Notes under the pieces: generated by a model
What the model saw: the letters and a program-made list of their open reading frames with translations, nothing else
Databases searched by the model: none
Told to the model about the DNA's origin: nothing
Made by a program: the position numbers and the translations under genes
Assembly: GCF_003576645.1 (NCBI RefSeq)
Contig: NC_044916.1
Coordinates: 37,880,868-37,944,867 of the forward strand
Origin: Ipomoea triloba
Taxonomy: Eukaryota; Streptophyta; Magnoliopsida; Solanales; Convolvulaceae
Reading direction: 5' to 3'
Length of the DNA: 64,000 nucleotides
Shown: piece after piece, positions 46,011 through 59,237 of the stretch
How the letters are laid out: every line of letters starts with the position of its first letter
Position numbering within the stretch: position 1 is the first letter of the stretch

Positions 46011-49000
46011 TTACACATTATTGAAAACTTCTTTGTAAACAACATTTTTAGTTGTAGTTACAGATTGAGGATTTTCCCCACAAATCAAAATTTTTAATCC
46101 CATAGGATTACTGACCCTTGAGATTGCTACATACAATTGGCCATGATTAAAAACGGGCTTTCTCAAAAACAAACCCACATGCGAAAGTGTTTGACCTTGA
46201 CTTTTATTGATTGTCATGGCATATGATAGCATCAATGGAAACTGTTTTCTTTGGAACTTGAATGGCAATCTAGTGTCAGAAGGTGTTAACGACATCCTAG
46301 GAATAAGAACTTTTGTTCCTTTATGTGTTCCAGACATGATTTTCGCCTCCAAAACGTGATCAGCCAACCTTGTAACAATTAACCTAGTACCGTTGCAGAG
46401 TCCTAATGAGTGATCAATATTCCTCAAAAGCATAACAGGTGATCCAACTTTAATAGTCAAAGAATGGTTTGGTATTCCAGAACACCGTAAGCCATTGAGG
46501 AACTCCGGTGTATGCAAATCTCCTAGCGTATCTCCTGGATCGTCTGCTTTACAGACCGTATCACAACTGAGATATGTTTTGGAGTCTCCCTTGTTCATTT
46601 CATTCATATAATCGTTGATGCTATCTACCACATCCAAAGTTGGAGCCAAAATTGCACGGCTAAGTAGGAATTGAGAGTCAGTGCATGCAATTTCATAATT
46701 AGGAAAGGTGCTTTCTACAATTGCAGCAATAGGATTATCTACATACTGCAACAATATGTGATTAGGAATAATCAGATCATCTTCTTCATCAGTGCATGCC
46801 GAACTTACTCCGTCACCAATATCAGCAATCCACTTTGCAAATTGTTCAGTTTGTTGTCGTTCTTCAGGTGCTTGAATTGTTGTTAGACGTAGATTTTTTG
46901 TCAGCCTCAAAACTTTACAGTACCTCCATAAATACGAAGAGTTGATTGTTGCCCCAACTATATCTTGTCTTGTGCCCTTAGGAATAACTGGTAGGATTTG
47001 CCTGAAATCTCCACCAAGAACAACTGTTTTCCCCCCAAACGGCATGTCGTAACTGTTTTCATTCTTGAATCTTAACAAATCTCTCATTGTCTTGTCTAAA
47101 GCCTCAAAACAGTACTTATGCATCATAGGAGCCTCGTCCCATATAATCAATTTGCAATAAACAATAAGTTCCGCCAAAGGGCTTCCTTGACTAATGTTGC
47201 AGGTTGAATCTTCATTAATAGAGATGGGTATAGCAAACCTGGAATGTGCAGTTCTCCCACCCGGCAATAAAAGTGAGGCAATGCCGCTGGATGCAACATT
47301 TAGAACTATATCGCCTTTGGCCCTTAAATAAGAAGACAATGCTCTCCATAAAAAGGTCTTTCCTATTCCACCATAACCATATACAAAGAACAAACCCCCA
47401 GTGTTGTTGTCAACATTTTGAATGACCTCATTGTATATTGTCATTTGTTTGTCAGTAAGTTGGCTAACCAAAACTTCATTCTCTACCTTCTAAGCATCAC
47501 GATCGTAACACAACTCCTCCTGTATGAACTTATTTGATGCCAAGTTGTAACATTCTTCATTCGCTAATGGCATATTAGGAAAATCTTTCAAACTTTTTCC
47601 CAAGGGGGATAGCAGTCTTTCTATTTCCAATAAAGTAAAAAAAATTTCTTCTTCCTCAGTCAATAACAACTCTGCACAAGCAATGAAATATAAAATATTA
47701 AATAACATATCTCTATTTAAAGTTAAAGTATATACAACATTGAAACCAAAGTATCTTAGAGGCAAAGTAATACCTGGCATGTTTAAATTTCTTCGCAAGT
47801 GAAATTGAGCGTCCTCAGATAGCAAGTGCCACACAGCATCCCAAACAGCATCAGGTCTTGCAATAGAGTTTGACATTAACAAAGTTACAAACAATCTTCT
47901 CAAATGAATTCCTGTTGCCCAATCACTGGCTTCTATAATAGCGTCGACGTATTCTTTGTCGTCATCTATTCACCCTCTGGCATAACATGCATCTTTGAAG
48001 GAACCAAACTGCACACCATCTACTTTCATTAAATTTGAAAAACTCATGGGCCTCCGCACCTTATTCAATAGGCATCTAAGATAATATATGTCTCCGGTAC
48101 CAGGAGGAACATAAAAAACCCTACCAATTGCAAATCCTCTTTTCCTTGGACTCCATTTCCTAATATCTTTCTTCCACACAAATCTAGTAGGCATCTCAGC
48201 ATAAGTCAATGCTCTTGCTTCTGGGTAGGTTCTATTAGCTTCAAACCATTCCATGAACATACTATGGGCTATAGTTGGCCTATTTACAACATTCTCAACA
48301 GGATCATCATCTGCAAATATGACACTTTGTTGCCCAGGAAGGTGGAAGCTCAAACGTTCAACTTGGGGAGCTCTCAATTGAATGTCAAAGCCAAACAATC
48401 TCCATGCAGCTTCACACGGAGAAATGTATCTACAGTCGTAGTACATATTGATTTCATCCACCACTTTACTAAACCCAGACATGCACGGGGAATTCATTTG
48501 TGCCTTTCCACAAGGTCCGTGCATCATGAACTCTTCTACGGCAGTGTAGTATTCGGTATCCATCTCCTTATTTGGTATCTCAGCCGATATTATGGCGTCC
48601 AAATTGCTGGTGATTGTACCTTCCCTTTTCTTTTCAAGAAACAATAAGATATGAGCATGAGGGAGACCTCTCTTCTGAAACTCAATGGTATATATTACTG
48701 TCAATAGTAAACACAAAACAACACGTTGGAAAATGAATAATAAAAGTATAACTTCCAAAATGATAAGCAAAATGCTACATACCTCCATTTACAGATCCAA
48801 ACAACTTATTCTTCCGACAATCAGCAATCAAACCGTCCAACTCCATTTTGAAAACTCTACAAATAATGTCTGGTTGATCTTTAGCTCTACAATTTTTCTC
48901 TTTTAGAAATCTTTCTATCTCAGGCCACTTCGGATTGCAAGTGAATGTAATGAATAAGTTAGGGTAACCAATCCATTTGCAAATTGCCATATCATCTTGG

Positions 49001-51544
49001 TAATTCTGTATCATATACCTAGCACCCCCAACAAAACTTGACGGTAATATGATTCTTCTACCTTGTGCGTTTGGGTCAACTTCCCCTCGAGTCAAAGCGT
49101 CGGTCAAACAATTATAAGTTTCACACCTCAAATTTTTTTGATGTGTTCTAACATAAATTAATCTTCCAGCCTCGACCATTGTGTAACTGTCCACCAGAAA
49201 CTGTTGAAATAACCTCCTTGCGACCAATAAAGTTGATATTTCAGTTAGGCGGGTTTGCATACGGTAAAAAAAATATCTCTTGGACTAATTCTTTGCCGAC
49301 CACCACTACCGTTACATTTGATAATAGAGAATGGTATGTCTTCCCTATACCCGTCCTCACCATAGGGAAAAGCAACGGGTATTGTAGAGGTAAGCATGAA
49401 GGATTTAACTCAAAAATTCTTTGCAATGTGCCAGCCTTAGTTTCTACCATTATGTCACGCTGCCCCATATTTGTATCAAGGTCTCCAACAACTAATGCAG
49501 CAACTTCAGAAACTTGAGGTAAGTTGTATGTCCTCGCATCCTTATTTCGCTTTCCAAGCAACTTTATTTTGACCTCCGCACATGGATTCTTCTCAAACTC
49601 ATCTCTGGCCATACGGAATGACTTGACTAAGACATTATGTTTATCCAAGTCATTTTTTATATCCTTAACTATTTCTGAATCAATATCCTTATTCTCACCA
49701 TCAGGCCTACATTTTAAGAAAACATAATGTCAAACAAAAGCTAATGAAAGAAATAGTTAATGAAAAAAAAAATTTACGTAGCATAAAATTATTACCTAAC
49801 AGCATTTACACGATTAGTAATCTCGTTATGAGTGTCATATATGTACAATTGTGCAAAATGCGGTGATTTCCCTTCCATAGGCAATAAACTAACCATCAAG
49901 GGAAAGTTTTGTCCATTCATACGAAAAACAGGAGGTGCACCACCTAAGTTAACACTGTTATCAATTCTTCCTCCCATCGATGTGAAGCAAAACATGTTGT
50001 TGTACGTCCTTATGTTGTTAAGGAATTGCTTAGATTTGTTAGTAGATCCAAAAAACAAATCAAGGATTCCTTTGGGAGGCATCAACATTGATGGTAAGGT
50101 GATCTTACCGTTATTGCAACAAATAGAAAACTTCGGAGTACCTCTCGTTACGCATTTGTTTTGTCTTTCTTCCATCCAAAACATCGCTCCGCAATGTTCA
50201 CAAGTGTGAATTGCATCACCAAAATCCAAATACTCATCTAAAAAAATTACATGCAATTAATACAAAAAACGGGTGCAATTACGGTAACTTAAGTAATAAG
50301 AATTAAATAATACCATGGTTTAGTCGGCTCAATGTTTGGTTAGGTTGAGGTTGAACTTTTTTGTCAAATGATGTAAGCAAATCTCTACACACAACCTCTG
50401 CATTTGTGCTAAAAGATCGCGGCAATGATGTTCTTATCTTGTTGGTTGGAATTGTAGCTATTCGCATTGCATTTATTTAGTAGTCAACACAATGTTATAA
50501 GAAGTTTTATTGAAATACAATAAAAAAAAAATGTCTTAAAAAAGGTTCTAGAATTTCTTCAAGTAGAATGTAATGTTGTTAAGGAAAATACCTTTTGTTA
50601 ACGTCTTCAAAGGTTCGCGGTGTAATTGTGTTACACATGAGTTCAATTCTACAAAATGTAATAACAACTTAATTAGACCAGAGTATGACATTTTCAAAAA
50701 TATAAAGAAAAAAAATGTATTATTGAATGAGATGGAAAACTTTACCATTTAAACTAGGTTCACCTTGAGTTGAAGAATGCTGACAGAATCGGGAAAGCGC
50801 CGATCTTGTAATACAGGAATCATTTGGGTCCTCGTTTTCACAACTCATCAAAGGTCTTATAATAGTACCTTCATTTTGTTATGTTATAGACAAAGTTAGG
50901 CTAAAATTATCGTATCAAACATTTGTTTATGAGTGTACAGGATTATATAGTTTTATATATATAGAAGGAAAATAAAAATAGAGCGCCATCAATGAAACAA
51001 AGTGATTTAGTTTACCGTTTGTTAGGGTACTCATTGGTGTATCATTTCTAGGAGATCCATGTGGCACCAATCTTCTTTGAGACTTACTATATTGACCTTG
51101 TTGTGAGAAATGAGTTGTAGAATTACTTAACCCAAGAACTTGAACATTTTCTACAAAAATAAAATAAAATAATGAAACTGTTACAAACTATGTTAATATA
51201 TGTTCATAACGATATTGTAATTAAACTAAACAAAATGATTATAATACATGTTCGTTATTAAGGTATGCTCAAATTCATTTCTAAAAGAAATAAAAGAATA
51301 CAAAAGGCACATACTAAGTACAAAAACATCTAATTACCACCAAAACAGATGAACTAACATATGACCCAAATTTAGACCCAAACATTGGGCCAAAAACCCG
51401 GCCCAAAGAAAGATCATATATAAACGTTGCCGATAGACTACCGGTCGGCCCTTCGTCTTCCAGACTCGGACTGCGTTCTTCTCTCTCCCGACAGCTCTTC
51501 TCTCCCGCGACGGCTCTTCTCTCGTCCGCTGCCATCATACGCAC
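46011..51544 (-). pseudogene. Helitron Rep/helicase gene, broken
   Basis: Exons recognisable in coding order: small N-terminal ones near 51152-51016, 50866-50746, 50648-50592 and 50457-50314, then 50237-49796, 49706-48783, 48697-47774 and 47671-46011. Helitron N-domain: DEYLDFGDAIHTCEHCGAMFW, YMIQNYQDDMAICKWIGYPNLFITFTCNPKWPEI. The Rep HUH motif is present in KRGLPHAHILLF. The helicase is Pif1-like and intact: Walker A YGYGGIGKTFLW, Walker B LIIWDEAPM, and INKSQGQTLSHVGL..YVAISRVSN at the end. Breaks: a one-base frameshift in a T8 run at about 49264-49272; an in-frame loss after NSPCMSGFSK where other family members carry the PYNPYLL..YLFKY segment; stop TGA at 47970-47972 (after ACYARG); stop TAG at 47490-47492 (after CYDRDA). 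It cannot make a full replicase as read. The first exon (51314-51544) is uncertain. Confidence 0.85.
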
Positions 51545-54356
51545 AGTTATGTGCTAAAATTGACCGATCTGTTACACAGATCGGTCGTTTATAGTTTTGC
51601 GAGCTTTGATTTTAGGTACAAATTGGTGATGAACAATGGATTTAAGCACATCGGCCCTGATCCTGTAAACAACTAAGTTAACCTACTCTTTTGATGAGTA
51701 TAATTCTTTGATTTGTACTACTATACCTCCAAATCTTTTGTTGCATGCTTAGCTAAAACGAATAGTATATTTTTCGATGTATGGTTCATATAGATTATGG
51801 TTTTCGTATTCTGTTTATCACACCATTAATTTCGAGCATTTTTGAATTCTAAATGTACGTCTGAACTCTCTATTATAGTAGGCAAGCAACATTTTACATC
51901 GAAGCTCATCAATTTAATATGTATAAGAAAATCATTATAGTTTATGGATGCTGAGACTAAATTTTCAAATACTTTTGCAGTGAAGAACATTTCAAATATG
52001 CATACAGTCAAAGTGTTGAAGAGAATAGCAAAGCAATGTGCAAATCAGCAACAAATAGAACAGTGAGATATGAATTTCTGATTATGGCTCCTAATTGAGA
52101 GGTAAGTGTTCGAATATGAATTACCTTTATCTGTAACTGCCTGTTTTCTCTTGTTGCCTATTGTGGTTGAAGTAAAGATTTGCCTCATAATGTTTTTTGC
52201 TGGTAAATTGCTGAACTCTGTGCAAAAGATTGAGAGTTTGATGTTGTGTACATGTTATTTCCTAAAAAACTAAGTAAAGTAATAATGATGGTTCATACTT
52301 ATATCATTTATTAGAGCACAACCAATGACATGATGTTATTTATAAAAAAACTGAATAAAGTAATGATTAGTGTAATATATCATTTATTACTTTCTATCAA
52401 ATGACTTTTCATTTTCCATTGAAATGTAAAATGTGTGCTGCTTATAGGGAATTGCAGACATATGTATGCCAAATGCAGAAATCTGTTTACTGTATATGTA
52501 TATGTATTGATTTTACTAACATTTTTTTTTTGAGATTTTTGGCATATGATGATATTACAGTTCTGATGCATTGGGATGAATATGAACTGTTTGGCTATTA
52601 TTTAGTAGTTGTAGTAAATGTAACATGTACGAAGGAAACTGTGTAATAGTTCTTTAGCATAAAGAGCCATTGACGGCTGGTGTCATCTAAAAACTGTGTT
52701 AGACAATTGGCAAATGATGACATCAGCATCCTGATGCCTTGTTTTAGTATTGAAGCTCAGTTGATTTTAGAGTAGATTATAAAACGAAGCTTTTCGTTTG
52801 ATATTTTGTTTTCTTTTATTTAGTCAGGAAGAGCCAACACTTGATTGTAGAGTTTGTATGCTGTAAGTTGGCTCTTTTTTTGAACAACAATTGGTTGTTG
52901 TTACTTCCATAACGTGTATAAGGTGTTTAAAATGAAAGATTAAACAGCGTAATAAAGAAGTTATTTCTTTTTTCAGATTTAATGGTATAACTGTATAATA
53001 CTATTGGAATGAGATTTGCATTCTCATAACTTTTTTTAGTATTGAAATTAAGTTGTTTATAAGGAATATAAAAAAAAATGATGGTGTGATCTTTTGTATT
53101 GCTTTTTTTACTCACCAACATGGCTAAATCTGTTTTGAATAGTGGTATTACATTATAACATTTTTTTATATTTTATGTTTTTGATAAAAAAAATGAATCG
53201 AAGTTCAACTTATTTATTTTTTTTAAGTAAGCTTAAGAATTCACATTTTTGCAAGTCAAGTACAGCTCAGGTAAGCGAAAAAATATCATGGTTTTATTAC
53301 ATTTGTTTGTGTTAAGTCTTTATTTTCATGTTACAAAAATGTTGGAGTTCAAATGTAACAACTATCATAAGGATGTAATTTTTAATTGTATAGTCTCATC
53401 TCCCATTTCAATACTAATCTTTTGAAGTTGCTAGTGCTCATGAAGTCAGTTGTATTGTTTGCATTTCTCAGTGGAAATCAAGTATTACAGTTCATTGAGA
53501 GAAAAATCTACCCAAGTTTTATTTATTTTTTTCATTTTGTTTGGTTTTTTTTTTAAGTACAAAACTCTTATAAAAATGTGAAAGAACTACAATTTTGTTA
53601 GTTCAGTTCATTGAGACAAATCAGTATACGAATTTGAAAGTGTCACAGTAAATAAAGTTTAATTTTTCATTGAGAGAAAAATCATCCCAACTATATGAAG
53701 AGAATTGTATTTTGGTTTTTTATTAAAGTAAGTATAAAACAGAGTTAGAAATATGTAAATACTAAACTGTTCTAATTTTTTTTTTTTACTTTTGTTACTT
53801 GCATAATGTGTATAAATTGTTTTAAATGATGGCTTAAACAATAAGAAATAAAGAGGAGAATTCATTTATTGTATGGAAATTACACAAAAAGAGTATACAA
53901 TGTGCTAGCAAAATGAAAATGTAGATTGGAAAAGTAAATTGAATGTTTTAAGAATTCGCTAGGTCTTCAAATGGTTGTAACACACTTCTATATGATTCGT
54001 TTGCTTGTATCCATAGCTCTTGTCTTGTAATAGTGGTCATATACAATTGCTTGGGTGAACTGTTCTCCACATATGGCCTGGTTTGCTTCAATATGTACCT
54101 CTTGCCTTGTATTCATTCCTGTTTTATGCACATATATAGGGTGGACAATAATAGATGATAGTATAGTAAGAAAAACATGCACAGAAACAGTTAAGAACAA
54201 CAAAAACATAGAACATAGTAATAGAAATGTCAGGAACTGTTGCGAAAAATTAAACATGCAAACAACTGATAACACTCAAACAGTGTTGCCAAGTAGAAAA
54301 GTCTAACAGAATGGGCAATAAATAAATAAAGTGTCTTGGAAACATCAGTTGCACAT
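51545..54356. other. Helitron internal spacer
   Basis: AT-rich DNA between the Rep/helicase 5' end and the RPA-like gene's 3' end. No protein family was recognised in any frame. It may hold the Rep/helicase promoter and the RPA 3' untranslated region. Confidence 0.55.
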
Positions 54357-56572
54357 TTAAATCTTTTCAGTCTTCACAGTCACCATCCTCGACTTCTTCA
54401 GTTTGGTTGATGTAGAAAATTGGTCCATTAGACACCTCTTGATAGTGTCTGAATTGTCAGAGTCTGTCTCCTTTCCCTTCTCTTGAGTGGCATTCACCGG
54501 GCTGTTTACTTCATCACCTTTCGATCCTTCCTGAGACTGAGTTTTCATAGGAAAAGAGTTAGTGTACAGTATGACAATAAGTATATGAATATTAGCTTAT
54601 TAGCCACTTGTTTGAATATCGTACCTCATCAGAGTCAAAACTATCATCATCATCTTCTTCAATCATTCTTGAAATGAGATCCTTCTCTTGGGTATCATTG
54701 AGCCTAGAACAATATTCATCAACTAAAGCCTGATCCCTTATAACTCTCATCACATTATATGCTGAAGTAGGTCCATGCATTTGGTCTCTTTTTAGTGACA
54801 CCTTGAAGATCATTGACATTCCTATTAGTGATTCCAATTCTGGTGGAATGTCAATGTCCACCTAAAAATAAAAGTAAAAATTAGAACAGAATGAAAATGT
54901 AGAATACATTCTTTGTGTATATTTAAATGGAGGTTGTAAATAGTAAATTACCTTTAGATACTTTTCAAACAATAAGCTTGCTGGGACCCCAACCAAATCT
55001 ACACACTCTCTATCCCAAAGTAAAAAGGGAGCATCATCTCTTTTATCCACCACTCTCACAACCACTTTATATCGAACACATCCTTCTTCCCACTTCTTGT
55101 TGCACTTGCCACAAATTAGGAGACCTTTATCTCTCACGCTTAACTTCTTATTGTAACCTTGTGACATGCATGATGTGTAATACCAATCACCTTTACGGGA
55201 ACCCTGAATACCAACAATCTGAGCAGGGACATAGTACTCACCATCCTGAAAAAATAGGGTTTTAGGGGTCACAGTATATGAGAAATTATAGAGTTGTTGA
55301 TGGTGCAATTACCTCCTCTTTCATCAGCAAATCAGACAAAGTGGTGATAGTTATAGAACCACTTTGGAGATCACCTAAGCCAGTTGAGTCAGATAGAACA
55401 GTTGTAGTAGTAATACTACGATGTGGACTATTCTCAGCAGCCAGTCTAAAAAAATGTTGCATTAGAGAGTGATATAGAGATAAACATATAGTGTTATGAA
55501 ACATAACAGGTATTAGTACATACTTGGACCTAAATTCAGCAAACTCAGCAAAACTGTGATTAATCCACAGTTTTGTGGCATCATAGGAGCTAGTAATCCT
55601 GACTTCACCTAAAAAAAACATAATATATTTCAAACAGATCGTAAAGTGCGTAAGAAAAAGCAACAGAAACTTACCATTTACAATCTTAGCCCTACAGAGT
55701 TGAATGGCAACAATGATAGGTTGTTTCACATCTATGTTGTAGAATTGATGAATAGGAGCAACATGCTCGTCCCATACCGTGCATTTCAAATGCATGTCCC
55801 TAATCAAAAAACTCAATTATAGTCAAACTGTGGTGATAGTGTGGAAAAAAAAAAATTAAACTCACTGTGTATCAGCAATCACGAAGTCGATTAGAGTGAC
55901 TGCTTTTCCATCAATTAGCTTCTGCACTGGAGAATAAATTTCTACCACTCGACCTATGACATCTGTTAGGAAAAAATGATCTAATTGTAGGTTCAGGGCA
56001 TTACAGAATATATTAAAAAAAAAAGACAATAACATAATTACCAAATAGCTCAGTTTCATTGACTTCAACAGGATTCCTCAATGATTCAAACGACTTAATG
56101 CGAAGCATATGGGTAGGAAATTGTCTGCTTTTACTCTCTTTTACTACTGTTTTGTAGTTGAACTTGATAAGATACTTGTGTGTAGTTGTTTTATATTTGT
56201 AGTAGTTAGTCACCACCAGAAAGTTCTTTATAGAGTAGACCTTCCCCTCTTCAAATACTTTGGAATATTTTTCAACCTCTTCCTTTGAAATGTTGGCATG
56301 GATGTAAGTTCCCTACAACATTTGTAAACAATAACAAAGCAAGTGCAGATTAAAGAGAGGGAAAAAAAATAACAAAGCAAGTGCAGATTAAGGAGAGGGG
56401 AAAAAGAAGAGTAAGCATTCACCTTATCATCGTGAAACAGACACTCTTTACTTCTCATCAGATTTCCTCCTCTTTTTTCTGGTACTTCGTAGGTCTTTAC
56501 TAATCTGAGCCTCATTGCTCTTCTCGTGTGCAGAGGACTAAGTTCGTGGGCAGAGACATATTGAGAAGGCAT
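54357..56572 (-). CDS. Helitron-borne RPA1-like single-strand DNA-binding protein (9 exons)
   Basis: Exons in coding order: 56572-56423, 56312-56042, 55962-55866, 55799-55675, 55608-55524, 55445-55313, 55245-54952, 54861-54625, 54536-54357 (the last acceptor could be 6 bp further in). All junctions are GT-AG, no stop or frameshift. Product about 523 residues. Replication protein A large-subunit-like: an N-terminal OB fold (DUF223 type: LRLVKTYEVPEK, GTYIHANISKEEVEKY, GKVYSIKNFLVV), a second OB fold (DVIGRVVEIYSP, LKCTVWDEHVAPI), and a C-terminal Rep_fac-A_C-like OB fold with cysteines (YYTSCMSQGYNKK, LLICGKCNKKWEEG, YKVVVRVVDKRDDAPFLLWD). An acidic, Ser-rich tail follows. Plant Helitrons often carry such genes, thought to coat the displaced strand. 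Confidence 0.88.
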
Positions 56573-57061
56573 GATTTTAGTTCAATATTCAACTGCGGAG
56601 GTATAGTATGTGGTTGACAATGGTTCATGTTTCGGCTTCTTTATATACAGGTACAATATGATATGAAGTGTTATAGAGAAACGAAAAGACAAGCTTTGGA
56701 AGCATGAACCATCATCATTATCTTATTTAATATACACATCCTTTTAGAACGAATGTATTCATATGTAATAATCAGTTTGAAATATTTGTATTATGATCCA
56801 GCGATTCGTATTCCAACATTTAATGAGACATTGTGGGAGTGTTCTGATAGTTACTCGAAACTTGAGATGCAATTCATTGAGCCGACTAATACATACATCG
56901 TTAAAAAAAAAAAAAAAAGAATGTAAATACAAACCTACTGATGTACACGTATTTAATGTATATTAAATAATTTCAGCGAAAACATGATGACAGCTAAACG
57001 ACGCCGTATCCATTGGGCGGGAAAACTACAACAGGACATTGTTGCTTTATTATAGAGTAGA
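56573..57061 (-). promoter_or_regulatory. Helitron 5' end and RPA-like gene promoter region
   Basis: Lies between the TC terminus and the RPA start codon, so it should hold the RPA promoter. TTCTTTATATACAGGTACA on the plus strand near 56637 reads TATATAAAG on the minus strand, about 70 bp upstream of the ATG. Confidence 0.45.
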
Positions 57062-57360
57062 TGTGTTAAAATACACACCATTTTACAACACAGTTACACA
57101 TCATTCTACGTATGAAATGCATCAGATAATGGATTAAAACACAACATTCCATAACACAGTTAATGTACCAACATATGTAAAAAAACACACAACATTTATT
57201 AAAATGCACCACACCATGTACTAAAATGCAACATTTCAATTCACGTAATATAGATAACCACTTAACATACACGAACTGCAATTGTCACCATTAGATTAAT
57301 TCAATCAGGCAACATAGATACAGCCGCACGACTGCATAGTAGCTCATGGCCGCGTTCATT

Positions 57361-57934
57361 TGAGCTACTTTCTATATATATAATTATATATAAGGGAAAT
57401 ATAGCGTACAATATAATTGCAACAGGGTAGGCCGGGTAGGGTAGAAAACTAGAAATGAAGGGGGGTGGGATGGGAGTGGTGCAATAGCAATAATAGCGGA
57501 GGGAGGAGGATATTTTGTGGAGCATACAAACATAAGAAAGTAGAAGAAGAGTTGAAAAAGCAGTCACGAGGAAACTCCTTTACACAGATCTGCAACACAG
57601 TATTTATTCTCTTACTTCCTTGAGTTCCTTCAATTCAATTCTAACCACAACAACGTACTATATATACCTACTTACCTAGTATTATTAATTGCCTCTAATC
57701 ATAATCAGGTAAGAACCCATCTTAACTTGTGAATTTGTGAATTTTTAAAAAATTATACTGCAATTATCACATGACTGCACTGCTATGACTCCCAAACATA
57801 CCTTGCGGTGCAATCGTATTACTTTTCTTATTTAATTATTTTCTTTAGTATTTTTTATATACATATTTTTAAATTTTTAATTCTTGTGTTTAATATTTTT
57901 TTTCTAGTTTTTAAACATATTAACATATGTAGTT
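57361..57934. other. Intergenic DNA
   Basis: AT-rich to the right and purine-rich near 57420-57560. No gene is recognised. Confidence 0.5.
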
Positions 57935-58353
57935 GGTAAAACGATACTTTTTGCCCTTAAATTGTTTAACTTTTAAAATTTTGGTCACTGTAAATTAATT
58001 TAAACAAATTTAGCCCATCAATTACTCATAATGTTACACTTTTAATCCCTAATGTTATATAATTGTCAAACTCTATTAACATAGGATGCTATTTTTATTA
58101 TTTAGAATCAATACTCACTATTAAAAATAATGTTCCCATGGAGAGAGTGAGACTTTAACCATGAATATTAATTCTAAATGACAAAAATAATCTCATAAAA
58201 AAGAGTTTACTAACAAAGTTTGATCATTATATAGCAATATGAACTAAAAATGCAACATAATAGACAATTAATGAACGAAATATGTTCAAATGAATTAATA
58301 TGAACCAAATTTATAAAAATGAAATAATTAAGGAGCTAAAAATGTTGTTTCCC
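57935..58353. mobile_element. Degenerate foldback MITE
   Basis: The left end (GGTAAAACGATACTTTTTGCCCTTAAATTG) and reversed right end (GGGAAACAACATTTTTAGCTCCTTAATTA) are imperfect inverted repeats that continue inward (TTTGGTCACTGTAAATTAATTTAAAC / TTTGGTTCATATTAATTCATTTGAAC). Flanks TATGTAGTT and TATGTTGTA match at 7 of 9 bases. No coding capacity. Confidence 0.5.
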
Positions 58354-59237
58354 TATGTTGTAATACATACATACATGTAGCTACATTATTTCTCCGACCA
58401 TTGACATTGATAGAAATGTGTCCTTACTCAAAAAGAATATATACTGTACTGTACTACTGTATGTCTATATGTACCTACCAATACAATCCTAGCTATATAC
58501 ACAGATAAAGCTTTGTAAATAATTGCATTGCATCCAGTCATCCATATATAACTAACTTCAATTCAACTCCGATCCATCATCCATAAACATACACAATCAA
58601 TATATCATTATAAAGTGTACTTGTGTACGTGTATGTATACATGTATGTACTCTAGCTTAATTAGCTTCTACTAAATTTTATAATGAATTACAAATAATCA
58701 GCTCATTCTTCTTCTTCTTCTTCATTCAATGATCTTGAAGTTACTCCAGATTGATCTGATCTTCAATTCAGCGGTGTTTATGCATGGATTTGAAACACAA
58801 TATAATATAATGATATATGTTTTTGAGGAGGCCGGTGAAATGTGCAAATCTAATTAGTTTAATAGCTCAGGAGGGATAGACAAGGAAGGAGAAGACGAGT
58901 TGGGGAGGGAGGACGAAGATGCTGAGAAAACCTTGTGCCAAAAAATTTCGGACACAACGTTATTCAGACCACAAAATACAAGAAGAAAACACACAACAAT
59001 GGGTCTTACAAGGTCAAGAAAAGGTCTTACAAGGTCAAGAAAATTGGGTGAGAATAAAAAATAAAAGGCAACAAGTCAAAAAAAAAAACAAATAAGAAAA
59101 GGTGATGAGGAAAAAGCTCAGGTAGGATAGCACCCAATTAATACAAATGAACCGCCGTCAAGGTGGAGCTCCCGGCGCCGGCGCCGGCACCCAATTCAAA
59201 TCTCTGGCGGCCCAAACTTTCAACGCCCCAGATTTCA
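58354..59237. other. Intergenic DNA
   Basis: AT-rich, with a (TTC)n tract at about 58707-58722. A GC-rich CCGGCGCCGGCGCCGGC patch at about 59170-59190 belongs to the 3' part of the possible small gene to the right. Confidence 0.45.

Larger units (their letters stand above)
45886..57061 (-). mobile_element. Helitron, 11.2 kb, both ends present
   Basis: On the minus strand the 5' end is A/TCTACTCTATAATAAAG at 57061, the usual plant Helitron TC start after a host A. The 3' end is ..CGTGCATCGCACGCGTGCAATTACTAG/T at 45886: a hairpin (45900-45912) followed by CTAG, with host T after it. Helitrons insert between A and T without target duplication, as seen here. Inside, in the same orientation, lie an RPA1-like gene (54357-56572) and a Rep/helicase gene (46011-about 51544). 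They transpose by a rolling-circle-like peel-and-paste mechanism. Confidence 0.88.
45461..57360. mobile_element. Older inverted-repeat element, split by the Helitron
   Basis: The left end (GTTCATGTGCGGCC .. CGTGCGGCTATTTTGCC .. CCATTAGATTA) is matched, inverted and imperfectly, at 57285-57360 (AATGAACGCGGCC .. CGTGCGGCTGTATCTATGTTGCC .. TAATCTAATGG). Both halves contain the same AT-rich body with repeated AAAATGCACCAC and CATTCTACGTA motifs. The two halves (45461-45885 and 57062-57360) would join into an element of about 0.7 kb without the Helitron. Confidence 0.6.
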
